The translations under genes were made by a program, and so were the position numbers. DNA of 64,000 nt, from the NCBI GenBank assembly GCA_038900335.1, contig JBBMRB010000009.1, positions 1 through 64,000 on the forward strand, read 5' to 3'. Source of the stretch: Rs1 sp038900335. Its GTDB lineage: Bacteria; Pseudomonadota; Gammaproteobacteria; Pseudomonadales; Balneatricaceae. Shown one piece after another: positions 10,801 through 19,338 of this stretch. Numbering within the stretch: the stretch's first letter is position 1; each line of letters begins with the position of its first letter. Below the pieces are notes generated by a model that worked only from the letters and a program-made list of their open reading frames with translations, did no database searches and had not been told where the DNA came from.

Positions 10801-11051
10801 CTGTTGATTCAGAAGCGCTGTTAGCATCGCTAGCAGCACTTAAAAAACTAATTGCAGCCAATGATGGTATCGCGTTAGACCTTTTGGATGAAATAAAAGA
10901 TAAATTGCATTTATCGACAGAGAATTATTATATTTTGCTGTTAGAGCAATATTTAAATCAGTTTGATTTTGAGCAGGCACTACCCGCATTAGAAGATGTT
11001 GTACAACAGGTAAAATCACAATCTTGTGCGCAAGATTTATTGAAAGATTGA
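7869..11051 (+). CDS. Hybrid sensor histidine kinase with degenerate receiver, receiver and HPt domains
   Basis: This 1060-residue protein starts at GTG, 9 bp after the EB_dh gene. Order: TM1 (about 8-27), a helical periplasmic region (28-212), TM2 (213-234), HAMP (235-287), HisKA with His311 in MSHEIRTP, and HATPase_c (N box about 418-432, VEDTGIGI, GGTGLGLAI). Next come a degenerate receiver (550-660), a canonical receiver (about 695-810, Asp745 in LVLMDLQMP, Lys797) and an HPt domain (His894 in AHAIKG). The layout is that of BarA/TorS-type phosphorelays. The first receiver keeps an Asp at 600 but has lost the acidic pair, replaced by a cysteine-rich stretch (Cys555, 557, 561). The output partner is probably the REC-GGDEF-EAL protein encoded next. 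Confidence 0.93.
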   Translation: MISKQTISIGLLLAANALLVVLLIVFSNQWWWQRLAYLDNEIKRTTQLSEQSQTKLLELVYTQLPLNKLLLASSQSTHLFINELELLVLDPSRDYKKIAKIQNKLNRLMLDVENVWPITMDIKLLQLYQENTKLVISIIDEILETTSPVQLQLLMGDSKYVLQNLTYVMDNIELQSDELITQESAKAVGTTIASKAHITDLEKTSTQIINQSILFMILAGALVFILQWSLYYVLRYRLSALAKIMTEITHVGNLERRVASADKSDLIGNIGKVFNLMLDKLQLSQQQLQQQIERAQLATQAKGDFLANMSHEIRTPVHAITGIIHLMKEQNLNTKLTDYTNKADAASQALVHVINDVLDFSKISAGKIELEHKPFEILPSIEKHIDLFSSQFKAKNLDFILVFENSLPRTVVGDDLRLNQILINLINNALKFTHSGTVQLKVSCSEQTREAAYLTFVVEDTGIGIAQERLPMLFDAFSQGDVTTTRKYGGTGLGLAISHQLSQLMEGDITVTSKLEYGSRFTLKVKLGLVAGDRQGIFAALPDKADTKIDVLIVCECAEQCAMLKQTLQLMGINCLIVESLMLAEQQLQMKNSFGLVLIDVPLQQSSTIDAQVKNIAEHDLLLALPTVFICATKCKKEHMVMAIEVIDRPIKPSALYNTVIAALGFANDLQFEFYNNEVEHLQRRQLIQKKIGGAKILIAEDVPINQQIIREILNNGGLHVHVVDNGQQALDILATQTFDLVLMDLQMPVMGGVEATTQIRQQQKLAKLPVIAITANVMKGVIEDCKKVGFSDYLSKPLDVNKLWEVLGQWIVPADRTPFIAPKHVIISQQDLIKLDEQVSAINLIFGLQCVADNKSLYTRLLSEFMDEYGASSTKISTLFTNADLAQLAQLAHAIKGVAANLGMSPLSRASHDIEKFAKKTAAKNAEDKRSAAKDFARLLQRFDTLLEQSQQSISYIISCLSPQQQEREQGDLLSSAVDSEALLASLAALKKLIAANDGIALDLLDEIKDKLHLSTENYYILLLEQYLNQFDFEQALPALEDVVQQVKSQSCAQDLLKD

Positions 11052-11069
11052 TAAAAGGTGATATCGAAT

Positions 11070-13628
11070 ATGCACAAGCAGGTATATCGCAATAAGATAT
11101 TAGTCGTTGACGATGAAACAATTAATATCAAAATGATGATCAATGCACTCAAACACGATTACATTACGTTAGTGGCGACCAGTGGTGTAAAGGCATTGTC
11201 TTTAGTGCGCTCTGATAACCCACCCGATCTGATTTTATTAGATATATCTATGCCGCAAATGGACGGTTATGAAGTGTGCAGTCATATCAAAAACAATGAG
11301 CAATTTAATAATATACCCATTATTTTTATTTCAGCTAGTGACTGTGAACAAGAGCAAGTTAAAGGTCTTGAACTAGGGGCTGTCGATTATTTGACCAAAC
11401 CGGTTTGCCTGCCAATATTAAAAGCAAAAATCAAAAGTCATTTGGAAATGAAGCAACATCGTGATTTTATGCAAATGCTGCTAGATAAACAATATCTAGA
11501 AATGCAGAGTAATCGCTCCTCACATGAGCAAGATCGATTACAGCAACAAAACAGCATTGCTCGCTATATCGATGAAATACATGAGATACAGCAACGCCTC
11601 AAACTCTCGTTATGGGGTAGCGGAGATGAGTTTTGGAATTGGAACTTGCAAAGTGGTGAATACATTAGCGACAACGCTTTACCACTAGAGATAGAGCGTG
11701 TGAACACTCGAGCGAGCCTTGAGGATATTAGACGTTTTGTGCATCCGGAAGATTTTAGCCAGCTGCTAGAAAAATTTGATGAGCATATTAATGGCAGTGC
11801 AGATTTTTTTGAAACTAGCTATCGCACTAAAAATTCACAAGGTGAATGGGTTTGGCTGTTACAGCGAGGGAAAATAATAGAGCGTGATGATACCGCTAAC
11901 GCTATTCGATTATCGGGAACACTAAGCGATATTTCGCACTTTAAACAGACTGAACAGGAGCTGTTACTCGCTGCTAAATCATTCGAAAACATCTCCGATG
12001 CGGTTTGGGTGTGCGATTTAAACTGGAAGATATTAAAAACCAATGCCGCATTTAGCGAGATAACTGGCTTTGCAACAACGCAGGCGATAGGGAGTTCGCT
12101 GTTGGTGTTAATGGGCAAAGAGTACGCTGCTGTTTTAGCGGACTTTTCTGGTGAATTACCGCATATTAAAGAAAATTGGCGCAAGGAAATTTGGGGTGCT
12201 CGCAATGATGGTAGGTACTTTCCGCAGGAGTTGCAAATAAGTGTATTGCGTGATCATCAACACAATGTGACTCATTATATCGGCGCTTTCTCTGATATTA
12301 CTCAGCGCAAGAAAACAGAAGATAAACTACGTTATTTAGCAAACTATGACGGCTTAACTGGATTGCCAAATAGAACCTTGTTTATGGAGCGTATTCAACA
12401 CGCTATTGATGTCGCTCATCGCAGTGTGAATCAAATGGCTGTGATTTTTTTAGACCTTGATAATTTTAAGAATATCAACGATACGCTAGGCCATTCATCT
12501 GGTGATTTACTGCTCAAAGAAATCGGCTCAAGAATAGCTAGTGCGGTCAGAGATTGTGATACAGCGGCGCGTTTAGGCGGTGATGAATTTACGATTCTTT
12601 TAGAAAAAATTAATAGTATTGATGAAATAGCGCCGATAACACAGCGGATCTTAAATAACATTTCAAAACCTTTTAGCCTAACAGGTTATGACATTAGCTT
12701 AACGGCAAGTATTGGTGTCGCCATTTATCCTGATTGCGGTAGTAACTATAAAGACCTTTTAAGGTATGCAGATATAGCGATGTACCACGCGAAAGCACAA
12801 GGGCGCAATAACGTTCAGTACTATACGACTAACATGGATAAGAGGAGCATTTTTCGATTAGAGTTAGAGCAGCAGTTACATCGCCTAGCTGATGATGACC
12901 AATTACTGTTGCACTACCAGCCTAAAATGCATCTAGCGACACAGACAATAAGCGGCTTGGAGGCACTGGTGCGTTGGCAGCACCCAAAGCATGGCCTTAT
13001 TTCACCTGATACTTTTATATCGATGGCAGAAGAAAGTGGTCATATCGTGCGTATTGGTGAAAAAATCTTAACGATGGCTTGCCTTGAGGCAAAGCCTTGG
13101 TGGCAATCAAAGAAAGTGTCTGGTCGTTTGGCAATAAACTTGTCTGCTGTACAGATAGCGCAGCAAAATTTAGTATCACGCGTGGCGTTCATTTTGCAAG
13201 AGACTGGCTTTCTTGCACACAATTTAGAGTTTGAAGTGACTGAAAGCTCGATGATGAAAAACAAAGAACTCGCGGTAAAACATATGCGCGAGTTTCAAGA
13301 AATGGGTATTCATTTGTCGATTGATGACTTTGGTACGGGTTATTCATCTTTGAGTAGTATTAAAAATTTACCGGTTAATACTTTAAAAATTGATAAAAGT
13401 TTCATTAATGATATTGAGCATTCTGTGAAGGATAGAGGGATCGTTATATCCATTATTAGCTTGGCGCAGCATTTGAATTTAAAAGTTATTGCTGAGGGCG
13501 TAGAAACGGCGCAACAGCAGCAAGTATTAACAGATCTTAAGTGTGAAGAAGTTCAGGGATATCTCTTTAGTAGGCCTTTGCCTGCTATTGATCTAATCAA
13601 ATTTTTGATGAATGCTAATAACCAGTGA
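11070..13628 (+). CDS. REC-PAS-PAS-GGDEF-EAL response regulator (c-di-GMP turnover)
   Basis: The ATG at 11070 is chosen because AAGGTG lies 9 bases upstream; an in-frame GTG at 11058 would add four residues. Domains: receiver (about 8-128, Asp58 in LLDISMP), coiled linker, PAS with PAC (about 180-295, including FVHPEDF), a second PAS (about 300-415), GGDEF (about 420-585) and EAL (about 595-845). The GGDEF motif is intact (503-507) with an RxxD inhibitory site (RDCD, 494-497). The EAL motif is intact (631-633, EALVRW), as is DDFGTGYSS, so both cyclase and phosphodiesterase activity are possible. It follows the hybrid kinase by less than 20 bp and is its likely phosphorelay output. Confidence 0.93.
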   Translation: MHKQVYRNKILVVDDETINIKMMINALKHDYITLVATSGVKALSLVRSDNPPDLILLDISMPQMDGYEVCSHIKNNEQFNNIPIIFISASDCEQEQVKGLELGAVDYLTKPVCLPILKAKIKSHLEMKQHRDFMQMLLDKQYLEMQSNRSSHEQDRLQQQNSIARYIDEIHEIQQRLKLSLWGSGDEFWNWNLQSGEYISDNALPLEIERVNTRASLEDIRRFVHPEDFSQLLEKFDEHINGSADFFETSYRTKNSQGEWVWLLQRGKIIERDDTANAIRLSGTLSDISHFKQTEQELLLAAKSFENISDAVWVCDLNWKILKTNAAFSEITGFATTQAIGSSLLVLMGKEYAAVLADFSGELPHIKENWRKEIWGARNDGRYFPQELQISVLRDHQHNVTHYIGAFSDITQRKKTEDKLRYLANYDGLTGLPNRTLFMERIQHAIDVAHRSVNQMAVIFLDLDNFKNINDTLGHSSGDLLLKEIGSRIASAVRDCDTAARLGGDEFTILLEKINSIDEIAPITQRILNNISKPFSLTGYDISLTASIGVAIYPDCGSNYKDLLRYADIAMYHAKAQGRNNVQYYTTNMDKRSIFRLELEQQLHRLADDDQLLLHYQPKMHLATQTISGLEALVRWQHPKHGLISPDTFISMAEESGHIVRIGEKILTMACLEAKPWWQSKKVSGRLAINLSAVQIAQQNLVSRVAFILQETGFLAHNLEFEVTESSMMKNKELAVKHMREFQEMGIHLSIDDFGTGYSSLSSIKNLPVNTLKIDKSFINDIEHSVKDRGIVISIISLAQHLNLKVIAEGVETAQQQQVLTDLKCEEVQGYLFSRPLPAIDLIKFLMNANNQ

Positions 13629-13737
13629 TAGTTAGTTATAAAGCTATCAATGACAATAAGCTTTAGCTAATCTTGGAGTGTGTAAAATATATACTAACCA
13701 TTAAGCTGGCCATTATTAGCATAAACTGGAAATTAAT

Positions 13738-14088
13738 ATGCAAGATCAAAACATTCCTTTCCAAACGATAGATTGGAAAAATGTACCCAAAACAGAACAC
13801 GCAGGCACCAGCGGTATGGCTTATTGGCAAAGTATGCAATTTGCCGGTTTGCGTGTGCGTTATGTCGAGTATTCGGCCAATTACTTGGCGGATCACTGGT
13901 GTGAAAAAGGCCATATTGTGTATTGCTTGCAAGGGCAAGTGGTGAATGAGTTAAAAGATGGTTCACAGTCAATATTAACGCCAGGCATGTCGTATATTGT
14001 TTCAGATGATCTTAGCAGCCATCGCTCTATTACCGAAAAAGGTGTTCATCTACTGATCATCGATGGCGATTTTTTAAAGCTAAAATAG
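13738..14088 (+). CDS. Small cupin, DHCW-motif family
   Basis: This 116-residue protein has a single cupin barrel. It carries a motif close to the DHCW signature (ADHWCEKGHIVYCLQG, about 50-65), followed by the second cupin motif region (TPGMSYIVSDD...HRS). Proteins of this family are short, cytoplasmic and of unknown activity; the His/Cys pattern suggests metal binding. It stands alone, more than 100 bp after the c-di-GMP gene, and no pathway can be inferred. Confidence 0.75.
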   Translation: MQDQNIPFQTIDWKNVPKTEHAGTSGMAYWQSMQFAGLRVRYVEYSANYLADHWCEKGHIVYCLQGQVVNELKDGSQSILTPGMSYIVSDDLSSHRSITEKGVHLLIIDGDFLKLK

Positions 14089-14156
14089 CAAGTTGCCCTG
14101 CTGTTACCGGCACTTTATAAGCCTTAATTGCAGACTAAATTATTAGATAGGAATCT

Positions 14157-14771
14157 ATGATGAATAGTTATTTGCTTTATATTACCATCGCCGCTGCGAC
14201 AATTGCCAGCCCAGGCCCAGGTGTCGTCTTCACTATTTCCAATACCATACGCGATGGTTTTAGCGGTGCGATTAGTGGTGTCTTAGGTATTGCATTTGGT
14301 ATGTTGTGCATCGCGTTACTATCAGCAACCAGTGTGGCGGTTGTTTTATCGGCGTCGGCGCTCGCCTTTACGCTACTGAAGTTTGTCGGCGCAGCGTATT
14401 TGATCTACCTTGGCTTTAAATTATGGCGATCCTCAGCAGCGATTAACACGGATATACACACTGTAAAAAAATCAAATTTAAAGAAATTTACTCAGGGTAT
14501 GTTGCTTACTTTTTTAAACCCTAAGCCTATCTTCTTTTTTATTGCGCTGTTTCCGCAATTTATCGATAAAAGCCAACCGAGCTTTAGCCAATTTTTGTTG
14601 TTAGTGATGACATTTGCAGTGCTGGTTATCATTATTCACTGTGTATACGGCGCTAGCGCTAATTTTGCTAGGCATAAACTATCATCACCAAAGAGTAGTC
14701 ACTTGATCAGTAAGATTAGTGGCAGTTTTTATATATGCTTTGGTTTAGGTTTAGCTGCATCGAGTAAGTAA
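14157..14771 (+). CDS. LysE/RhtB-family amino-acid exporter
   Basis: This 204-residue membrane protein has about six hydrophobic segments. It carries the LysE-family N-terminal signature ASPGPGVVFTISNTIRDGF (residues 18-36) and a LNPKPIFFFIALFPQF segment in the middle. Family members export amino acids such as homoserine, threonine, lysine or leucine; the substrate is not readable. A ribosome site (AGGAA) lies five bases ahead of the first of two adjacent ATG codons. It appears to be a single-gene unit. Confidence 0.92.
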   Translation: MMNSYLLYITIAAATIASPGPGVVFTISNTIRDGFSGAISGVLGIAFGMLCIALLSATSVAVVLSASALAFTLLKFVGAAYLIYLGFKLWRSSAAINTDIHTVKKSNLKKFTQGMLLTFLNPKPIFFFIALFPQFIDKSQPSFSQFLLLVMTFAVLVIIIHCVYGASANFARHKLSSPKSSHLISKISGSFYICFGLGLAASSK

Positions 14772-14829
14772 TAGCAGGATCTAACGCTGTTGTGGCGAGC
14801 GCGGCATAATAAAGATCTAGCATATAACA

Positions 14830-15288
14830 ATGATTGATTATCTATTAATTATGAGAATAGCGATAAATTTTTTACTTATCCTAGAGTGTGTTATAGCCTT
14901 TTTCGGGGTAACAACACTGTGGCTGATGGCTGTTGCTATGCTACCGATTAGCCTTATGTTGATGGTGACAGAGGGCGGTGACAGTTACGTTTTAGTGGCA
15001 ATTACCTTATTAGGTGGTTTAGGGCTGTGGGGTGTTTTACAGTTGCTACTCGCTATATTAATACCTGCAAAGGTGATGATTGAGTGGCGCTATTTAATCT
15101 TTTATATTGTATCTGGCGTCACTGCATTAGTGATGGCTGGCCTCAGTATGCCGATTTCTAATCTCTATCATGTGCTGATATTTTTAATGCCGATATTGGT
15201 GACACTACATTTTTGCTATTTAGCACGGGCAATAACAACACAGCATTTACAAAACGAGCTTCATAAAATAAATGAAATGGTACAGTGA
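14830..15288 (+). CDS. Small polytopic membrane protein of unknown function
   Basis: This 152-residue protein has four to five predicted membrane segments (about 10-28, 30-48, 55-75, 88-110, 113-133) and a short cytoplasmic tail. I recognise no family. It overlaps the next gene by 17 bp, and both are membrane proteins, so the two are probably co-translated and may form a complex. Confidence 0.7.
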   Translation: MIDYLLIMRIAINFLLILECVIAFFGVTTLWLMAVAMLPISLMLMVTEGGDSYVLVAITLLGGLGLWGVLQLLLAILIPAKVMIEWRYLIFYIVSGVTALVMAGLSMPISNLYHVLIFLMPILVTLHFCYLARAITTQHLQNELHKINEMVQ

Positions 15289-16321
15289 TTTGTGGCAAAT
15301 AAAAGATAAGGTACGGGCGTCACTGACACTGTATCTAGAAAAAAATAGTGTCAATATAAAGCGAATTTGGGCTAATTTAAATTTGCCACAGAGATTTTTC
15401 TTTACGGCATTAATTGCTTTAGCTCTAGACTCTATCTGGCTGTGTGGGGTGTTAACCACCGTTGCGTTAATTATCGAGTTTTGGCCTAAGTTTATTAAGG
15501 TCTGGGATTCGATAGAGGGCAAGGCATGTATCCTGATTTTCTATGCCATTATTGCCAACTTCGTTCTCGCCAGTGCCAGCGGTATCGTAAATGAAGTGAC
15601 ACAGGTATCGGCTGAGCATTTTAATTATACCCATAACTTTGCGATTTTGCTGTACCTGCCGGTATGGATGCTCAGTATTTCACTGGCTATATTGTTGTTG
15701 CTGCAACTGTTATTGCCTGTCTATATATTGCTTTTATTATTGTTAAAGCCATTTGGCGCCCATCAATTAAAGTTTGTCAGCCAATGCTACTCGCCAGTAA
15801 CAACGGCAATCACGCGCTTTTTATTATCCTGGGTGGTGATTAGCGCCTTAGCAGATTTTGTAGAAGATAGTCAGTTTAGCAATTTTGTTATTGAACTAGG
15901 GCAGGGGATCTTTGTGATTGATGATCCGCAGCGGGTTTTACCTGAGTTAGAAAAAATAGCAGTTGAACCAGTGGCCTTAATTAACAATGCTAACAGTGAT
16001 GAACAAACTTTAGTAGAAACAAGTGAGGTTGATAAACAGCCACTGTCAGTTGTTTCAGGTGAGGGTGATGAGTTAGATATTCAGTTAACGCCCGAGGCAT
16101 CTTCGTTCATTAATACCAAGGGTTATTATGAGCGCAGTAAGCGTCTGATTGCGCTGTTTGCATATAATCTGGAGGCCAACTCTTTCTCGCGCTGTGCCAA
16201 AAAGCCGAGTAGTAAAGTCGTTGAGCTTAACGATTACGAAATTGTTGAAATAACGCCCAATGAAGATGCCGATTACGGCTATGCTTTTGAAGTAAAAGTT
16301 TGTAAATCAGCAGCGTTTTAA
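15272..16321 (+). CDS. Membrane protein of unknown function with a soluble C-terminal domain
   Basis: This 349-residue protein starts with an amphipathic segment. It has about five hydrophobic segments between residues 45 and 205, including a long leucine-rich run (about 135-165, LLLLQLLLPVYILLLLLLKP), then a soluble acidic region of roughly 140 residues. The end of the soluble part (AKKPSSKVVELNDYEIVEI and onward) looks like a small folded domain with two cysteines. I do not recognise the family. It overlaps the preceding membrane gene by 17 bp and is presumably its partner. Confidence 0.7.
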   Translation: MKWYSDLWQIKDKVRASLTLYLEKNSVNIKRIWANLNLPQRFFFTALIALALDSIWLCGVLTTVALIIEFWPKFIKVWDSIEGKACILIFYAIIANFVLASASGIVNEVTQVSAEHFNYTHNFAILLYLPVWMLSISLAILLLLQLLLPVYILLLLLLKPFGAHQLKFVSQCYSPVTTAITRFLLSWVVISALADFVEDSQFSNFVIELGQGIFVIDDPQRVLPELEKIAVEPVALINNANSDEQTLVETSEVDKQPLSVVSGEGDELDIQLTPEASSFINTKGYYERSKRLIALFAYNLEANSFSRCAKKPSSKVVELNDYEIVEITPNEDADYGYAFEVKVCKSAAF

Positions 16322-16353
16322 TGTTTGTTAACGCCTAGACAGAACAAACTGCG

Positions 16354-16554
16354 CTACGCTTTTTTAGTCTTCATGTGTTGGACTTGTTTTTCTTGTGCTT
16401 CTAATATTTGCTCACGTATTTTCTCTGCTTCAACGCTCAGTTGTGAGTAGCCTTTAATATCGCCACTTCGTTGAGCATGCATTGCCTGCTCTAGTTTCGC
16501 GTTTAAATTTTTGTTGAGTTTTTTAACAGGGTCTGCTTTAAAGATGGAAAACAT
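16354..16554 (-). CDS. Small DUF6435-like protein
   Basis: This 66-residue charged helical protein starts MFSIFKADPVKKLNKNL and contains HAQRSGDIKGYSQLSVEAEKI, the pattern I associate with the short DUF6435 (Lacal_2735-like) family. It has no signal peptide and no membrane segment. Function is unknown. It is convergent with the preceding membrane-protein pair (32-bp gap). Confidence 0.7.
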   Translation of the reverse strand: MFSIFKADPVKKLNKNLNAKLEQAMHAQRSGDIKGYSQLSVEAEKIREQILEAQEKQVQHMKTKKA

Positions 16555-16689
16555 AGCGATTCTCTAATTGTTGTTTGTCTATATAGATACGGATGATAAG
16601 CAAATTAGATCACTGAAGCGGCTCAATATATAGAAAATCGGCTATATAGTTAGTATTAGTACGATGTTTTGACTGCTTAATCATTAGAA

Positions 16690-16708
16690 GAAGGCCAGAT
16701 AGGCCTTC
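16690..16708 (-). terminator. Hairpin downstream of VOC gene
   Basis: GAAGGCC and GGCCTTC (7-bp stem, 5-nt loop) lie about 40 bp past the stop of the minus-strand VOC gene. On that strand TTCTTCTAAT follows, a modest T-rich tract. This is a plausible, weak intrinsic terminator. Confidence 0.45.
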
Positions 16709-16748
16709 GTTATCATTTATGGTGCTAATAACTGTCTGCTTAAATAGC

Positions 16749-17165
16749 TTAAGCGTCAGCTTCAACCATATGTTTGATTTCTAACACATTGAAATTAGGA
16801 TCTTCAACAAAGAAAGTTTCCTGTTGGTACTTAGTGCCTGCAAATCTGATGTAAGGTTTATCTAAGAAACCGTTGTTTGCCTCGACATTTGCTTTAACCT
16901 GCTGATACGCTTGCATTGATAAGTGCACACCAAAATGAGGAACACATACCATGCCCATATCAACATCATGGCGGTGACGTTCTGCGCCTTTACTTGTTCT
17001 AGGCTCTGACTGGTGTAGTGTCAGCTCATTACCCCAAAAATCGATATCTTGCCATCTGCCTTCTTCTGCCATATCTATCTGACATCCCAGCACGTTTTGA
17101 TACCATTCAACTGTTTTTGTTAAATCACCGGCTTCTATCGCTAAATGAAATCTATTACTGCTCAT
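16749..17165 (-). CDS. VOC-superfamily (glyoxalase/dioxygenase-like) protein
   Basis: This 138-residue protein has one vicinal-oxygen-chelate module pair: HLAIEAGDLTKTVEWYQNVLGC at the start (His7 in the first metal-ligand position) and FFVEDPNFNVLEIKHM at the end, with a Glu in the last ligand position. A histidine-rich middle (about 63-82) is unusual. Family members use a divalent metal for isomerisation, ring cleavage or resistance; no substrate can be assigned. Monocistronic. Confidence 0.85.
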   Translation of the reverse strand: MSSNRFHLAIEAGDLTKTVEWYQNVLGCQIDMAEEGRWQDIDFWGNELTLHQSEPRTSKGAERHRHDVDMGMVCVPHFGVHLSMQAYQQVKANVEANNGFLDKPYIRFAGTKYQQETFFVEDPNFNVLEIKHMVEADA

Positions 17166-17374
17166 TGGGGTCGGTCCTCATAAATGTCAACTTAGCAGTA
17201 TTTTATCGGTACTTGATCGCAATGTGCTGTCTAATTATTTCAATTTTTATGTGGGTATTGGCAGAATCTGCTAAGTAGAGTGGTGTTTGTAGGTTTTTTT
17301 GATTTTTTAGAGAGAACTAAGCACATATCTTAACTTAGAAATAAAAGCTGTAGGGAGGTTGATAACCTGCAGGC

Positions 17375-17405
17375 AATAAAAAGGAGATAGTGTGAGCTAT
17401 CTCCC
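17375..17405 (-). terminator. Intrinsic terminator of the OFA transporter gene
   Basis: On the minus strand GGAGATAG, six loop bases and CTATCTCC (8-bp stem) are followed directly by TTTTTATT. The hairpin begins about 24 bp past the transporter stop codon. This is a classic rho-independent terminator. Confidence 0.85.
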
Positions 17406-17427
17406 TTGTGAGCCATTAGCTAAGCAA

Positions 17428-19155
17428 TTATTTTGCTGGTGCTAGCTCAGGGTGAGTATTTTCAACGTGATGTCTGTTTTCAACCTGCTTCAACCCTTTG
17501 TTAGCTACGAAAGCAACAATCAGTAATGAAGCCATTGCATACATGGTGGTGTTATACAAACTTGATGTTGGGTCTATAGTACCCGCTGGTGCTACTTCCA
17601 TTAATTTGGCAATAGTCACAGTTTTAGCAGCCACTAGCATTTCTAATTGCTCAATACCTGCACCAAATGCTTGCTCAAAGACAACAGGGTCTATTTTAGA
17701 GGTAAGGTTAGCAATGGCATCATCAACTGAGATTTGTCTCAGGTAAGTGATAGCAAAAGGGCCTAGTACGCCAGCAGTACTCCAAGCGGTTAGTAGACGA
17801 CCGTGAATACCACCTACATGCATGGTACCAAACATATCGGCAAGGTAGGCTGGGATAGTTGCAAAACCACCACCGTACATTGTAAAGATAACCATGGTTG
17901 CAGCATAGAACAGTACTAACCACATAACCGACGGCTCAACACTCACTTGTGTGGCGACGAATGGGATAGAGACATACAGAATGATACCGAGCAAAAAGAA
18001 GCAATGGTAAGTGTTTTTACGGCCGATTTTGTCGGAAATAGTCGCCCAAAAGAAGCGGCCTACCATGTTAAAGACACTGATCATTAGTACGTAAGTTGCT
18101 GCGAAACTAGCATCGACAACACCTGGTAAGGTGGAGCCAAAAATTTCAGTCATCATCGTCTTAGCAACACCGATAACACCGATACCTGCTGTCACGTTAA
18201 GACATAGCATTAACCATAAACGCCAAAACTGCGATGTTTTTAAAGACTGGTCAATATGAACATGATTAGTCGAAATCATACGCTTGTTAGCATCTTCTTG
18301 ACTCGGTGGAGTCCAGCCTTTAGGTGTCCAATCTTTCGCCGGAATACGATACGAGAAAGAGGCAATGATCATAATGATAAAGTAGACGATACCTAAAGTA
18401 ATGAAAACGCTGGCAGCACCAGTATCACCAGAACCGACGACGTAGACGCCCTCTGGCCCAGGTACTGGTACTTTCGCCATATCAGCGACACTTGCGATGA
18501 CTACTTCGACTTTATTGCCAGCGACTTCTGCAAAGCGTCGACCGCCTTCAGTGATTAGCTCAACATCAGTGATTTTTCCCAAGTAATCAGGTGCTTGGTA
18601 AAACATAGATAGTAACCATGTTTTAAGAGGAGCGCCGATCATAGCACCGCCACCAAAGCCCATGATAGCCATGCCTGTTGCCATGCCGCGTTTGTCTGGG
18701 AACCAGCGCAACAAGGTACTTACAGGAGACACATAACCTAGGCCTAGACCACAGCCACCTAAAGCGCCATAACCTAGATAAACTAACCATAATTGATGAT
18801 AGGCAATACCGATACTGCCGATAATGAAACCACCACCCCATAAGAAGGCCGCGAGTACGCCAACCATTCGTGGGCCTACTTCTTCAAGCCATTTACCACC
18901 TATAGCGGCGGCTAGGCCTAGAAAGACAATAGCGGTAGAAAATATCCATACCACTGAGCTCAGTGTCCAATCATCAGCAGAACTGGTGACAACACCGACT
19001 TGTTTAATAAGTGCTGGGTTAAAAATACTCCATGCGTATACCGAGCCTATACACAGGTGAATAGCAATAGATGCTGGCGGTACTAGCCAGCGATTGAAGC
19101 TTTCCTTAGCAACAATGCGATCCTTTTTAAGGAAGCTTAATGGGCCTTGCGACAT
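17428..19155 (-). CDS. OFA-family major facilitator transporter (oxalate/formate antiporter-like)
   Basis: This 575-residue MFS protein has about 12 to 14 membrane segments. The N-terminal WLVPPASIAIHLCIGSVYAWSIF segment and GGCGLGLGYVSPVSTLLRWFPDKRGMATG loop are typical of the OFA subfamily, which moves small mono- and dicarboxylates. A periplasmic insertion of about 60 residues (about 205-265) and a C-terminal insertion before the last segment make it longer than OxlT (about 420). GGAG lies nine bases before the ATG. A sigma-54 promoter at 19229-19246 and the kinase/NtrC pair encoded immediately upstream point to substrate-induced expression. The substrate is unknown. Confidence 0.92.
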   Translation of the reverse strand: MSQGPLSFLKKDRIVAKESFNRWLVPPASIAIHLCIGSVYAWSIFNPALIKQVGVVTSSADDWTLSSVVWIFSTAIVFLGLAAAIGGKWLEEVGPRMVGVLAAFLWGGGFIIGSIGIAYHQLWLVYLGYGALGGCGLGLGYVSPVSTLLRWFPDKRGMATGMAIMGFGGGAMIGAPLKTWLLSMFYQAPDYLGKITDVELITEGGRRFAEVAGNKVEVVIASVADMAKVPVPGPEGVYVVGSGDTGAASVFITLGIVYFIIMIIASFSYRIPAKDWTPKGWTPPSQEDANKRMISTNHVHIDQSLKTSQFWRLWLMLCLNVTAGIGVIGVAKTMMTEIFGSTLPGVVDASFAATYVLMISVFNMVGRFFWATISDKIGRKNTYHCFFLLGIILYVSIPFVATQVSVEPSVMWLVLFYAATMVIFTMYGGGFATIPAYLADMFGTMHVGGIHGRLLTAWSTAGVLGPFAITYLRQISVDDAIANLTSKIDPVVFEQAFGAGIEQLEMLVAAKTVTIAKLMEVAPAGTIDPTSSLYNTTMYAMASLLIVAFVANKGLKQVENRHHVENTHPELAPAK

Positions 19156-19228
19156 ATATATTACTCCAATTTTATTTTTATGCTTTGTCGGCCTTAATAG
19201 TGGATACAGTCAAGACCATAGCATTACA

Positions 19229-19246
19229 TTGCAATCACTATGCCAA
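19229..19246 (-). promoter_or_regulatory. Sigma-54 (-24/-12) promoter of the OFA transporter
   Basis: On the minus strand TTGGCA, six bases, TTGCAA gives the exact GG/GC spacing of the RpoN consensus (TGGCA-N6-TTGCA). Transcription would start near 19219, leaving a leader of about 60 bases before the ATG at 19155. The enhancer-binding regulator needed by such promoters is encoded at 21501-22877. Confidence 0.82.
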
Positions 19247-19338
19247 TAATAAACACCTTATTTATCAAGGGTTTATTATGAGGTGTGTTTTTGATGTGGG
19301 TCATATGTATGCAGTTAAAAATAAAATGAGGGTCTAAA

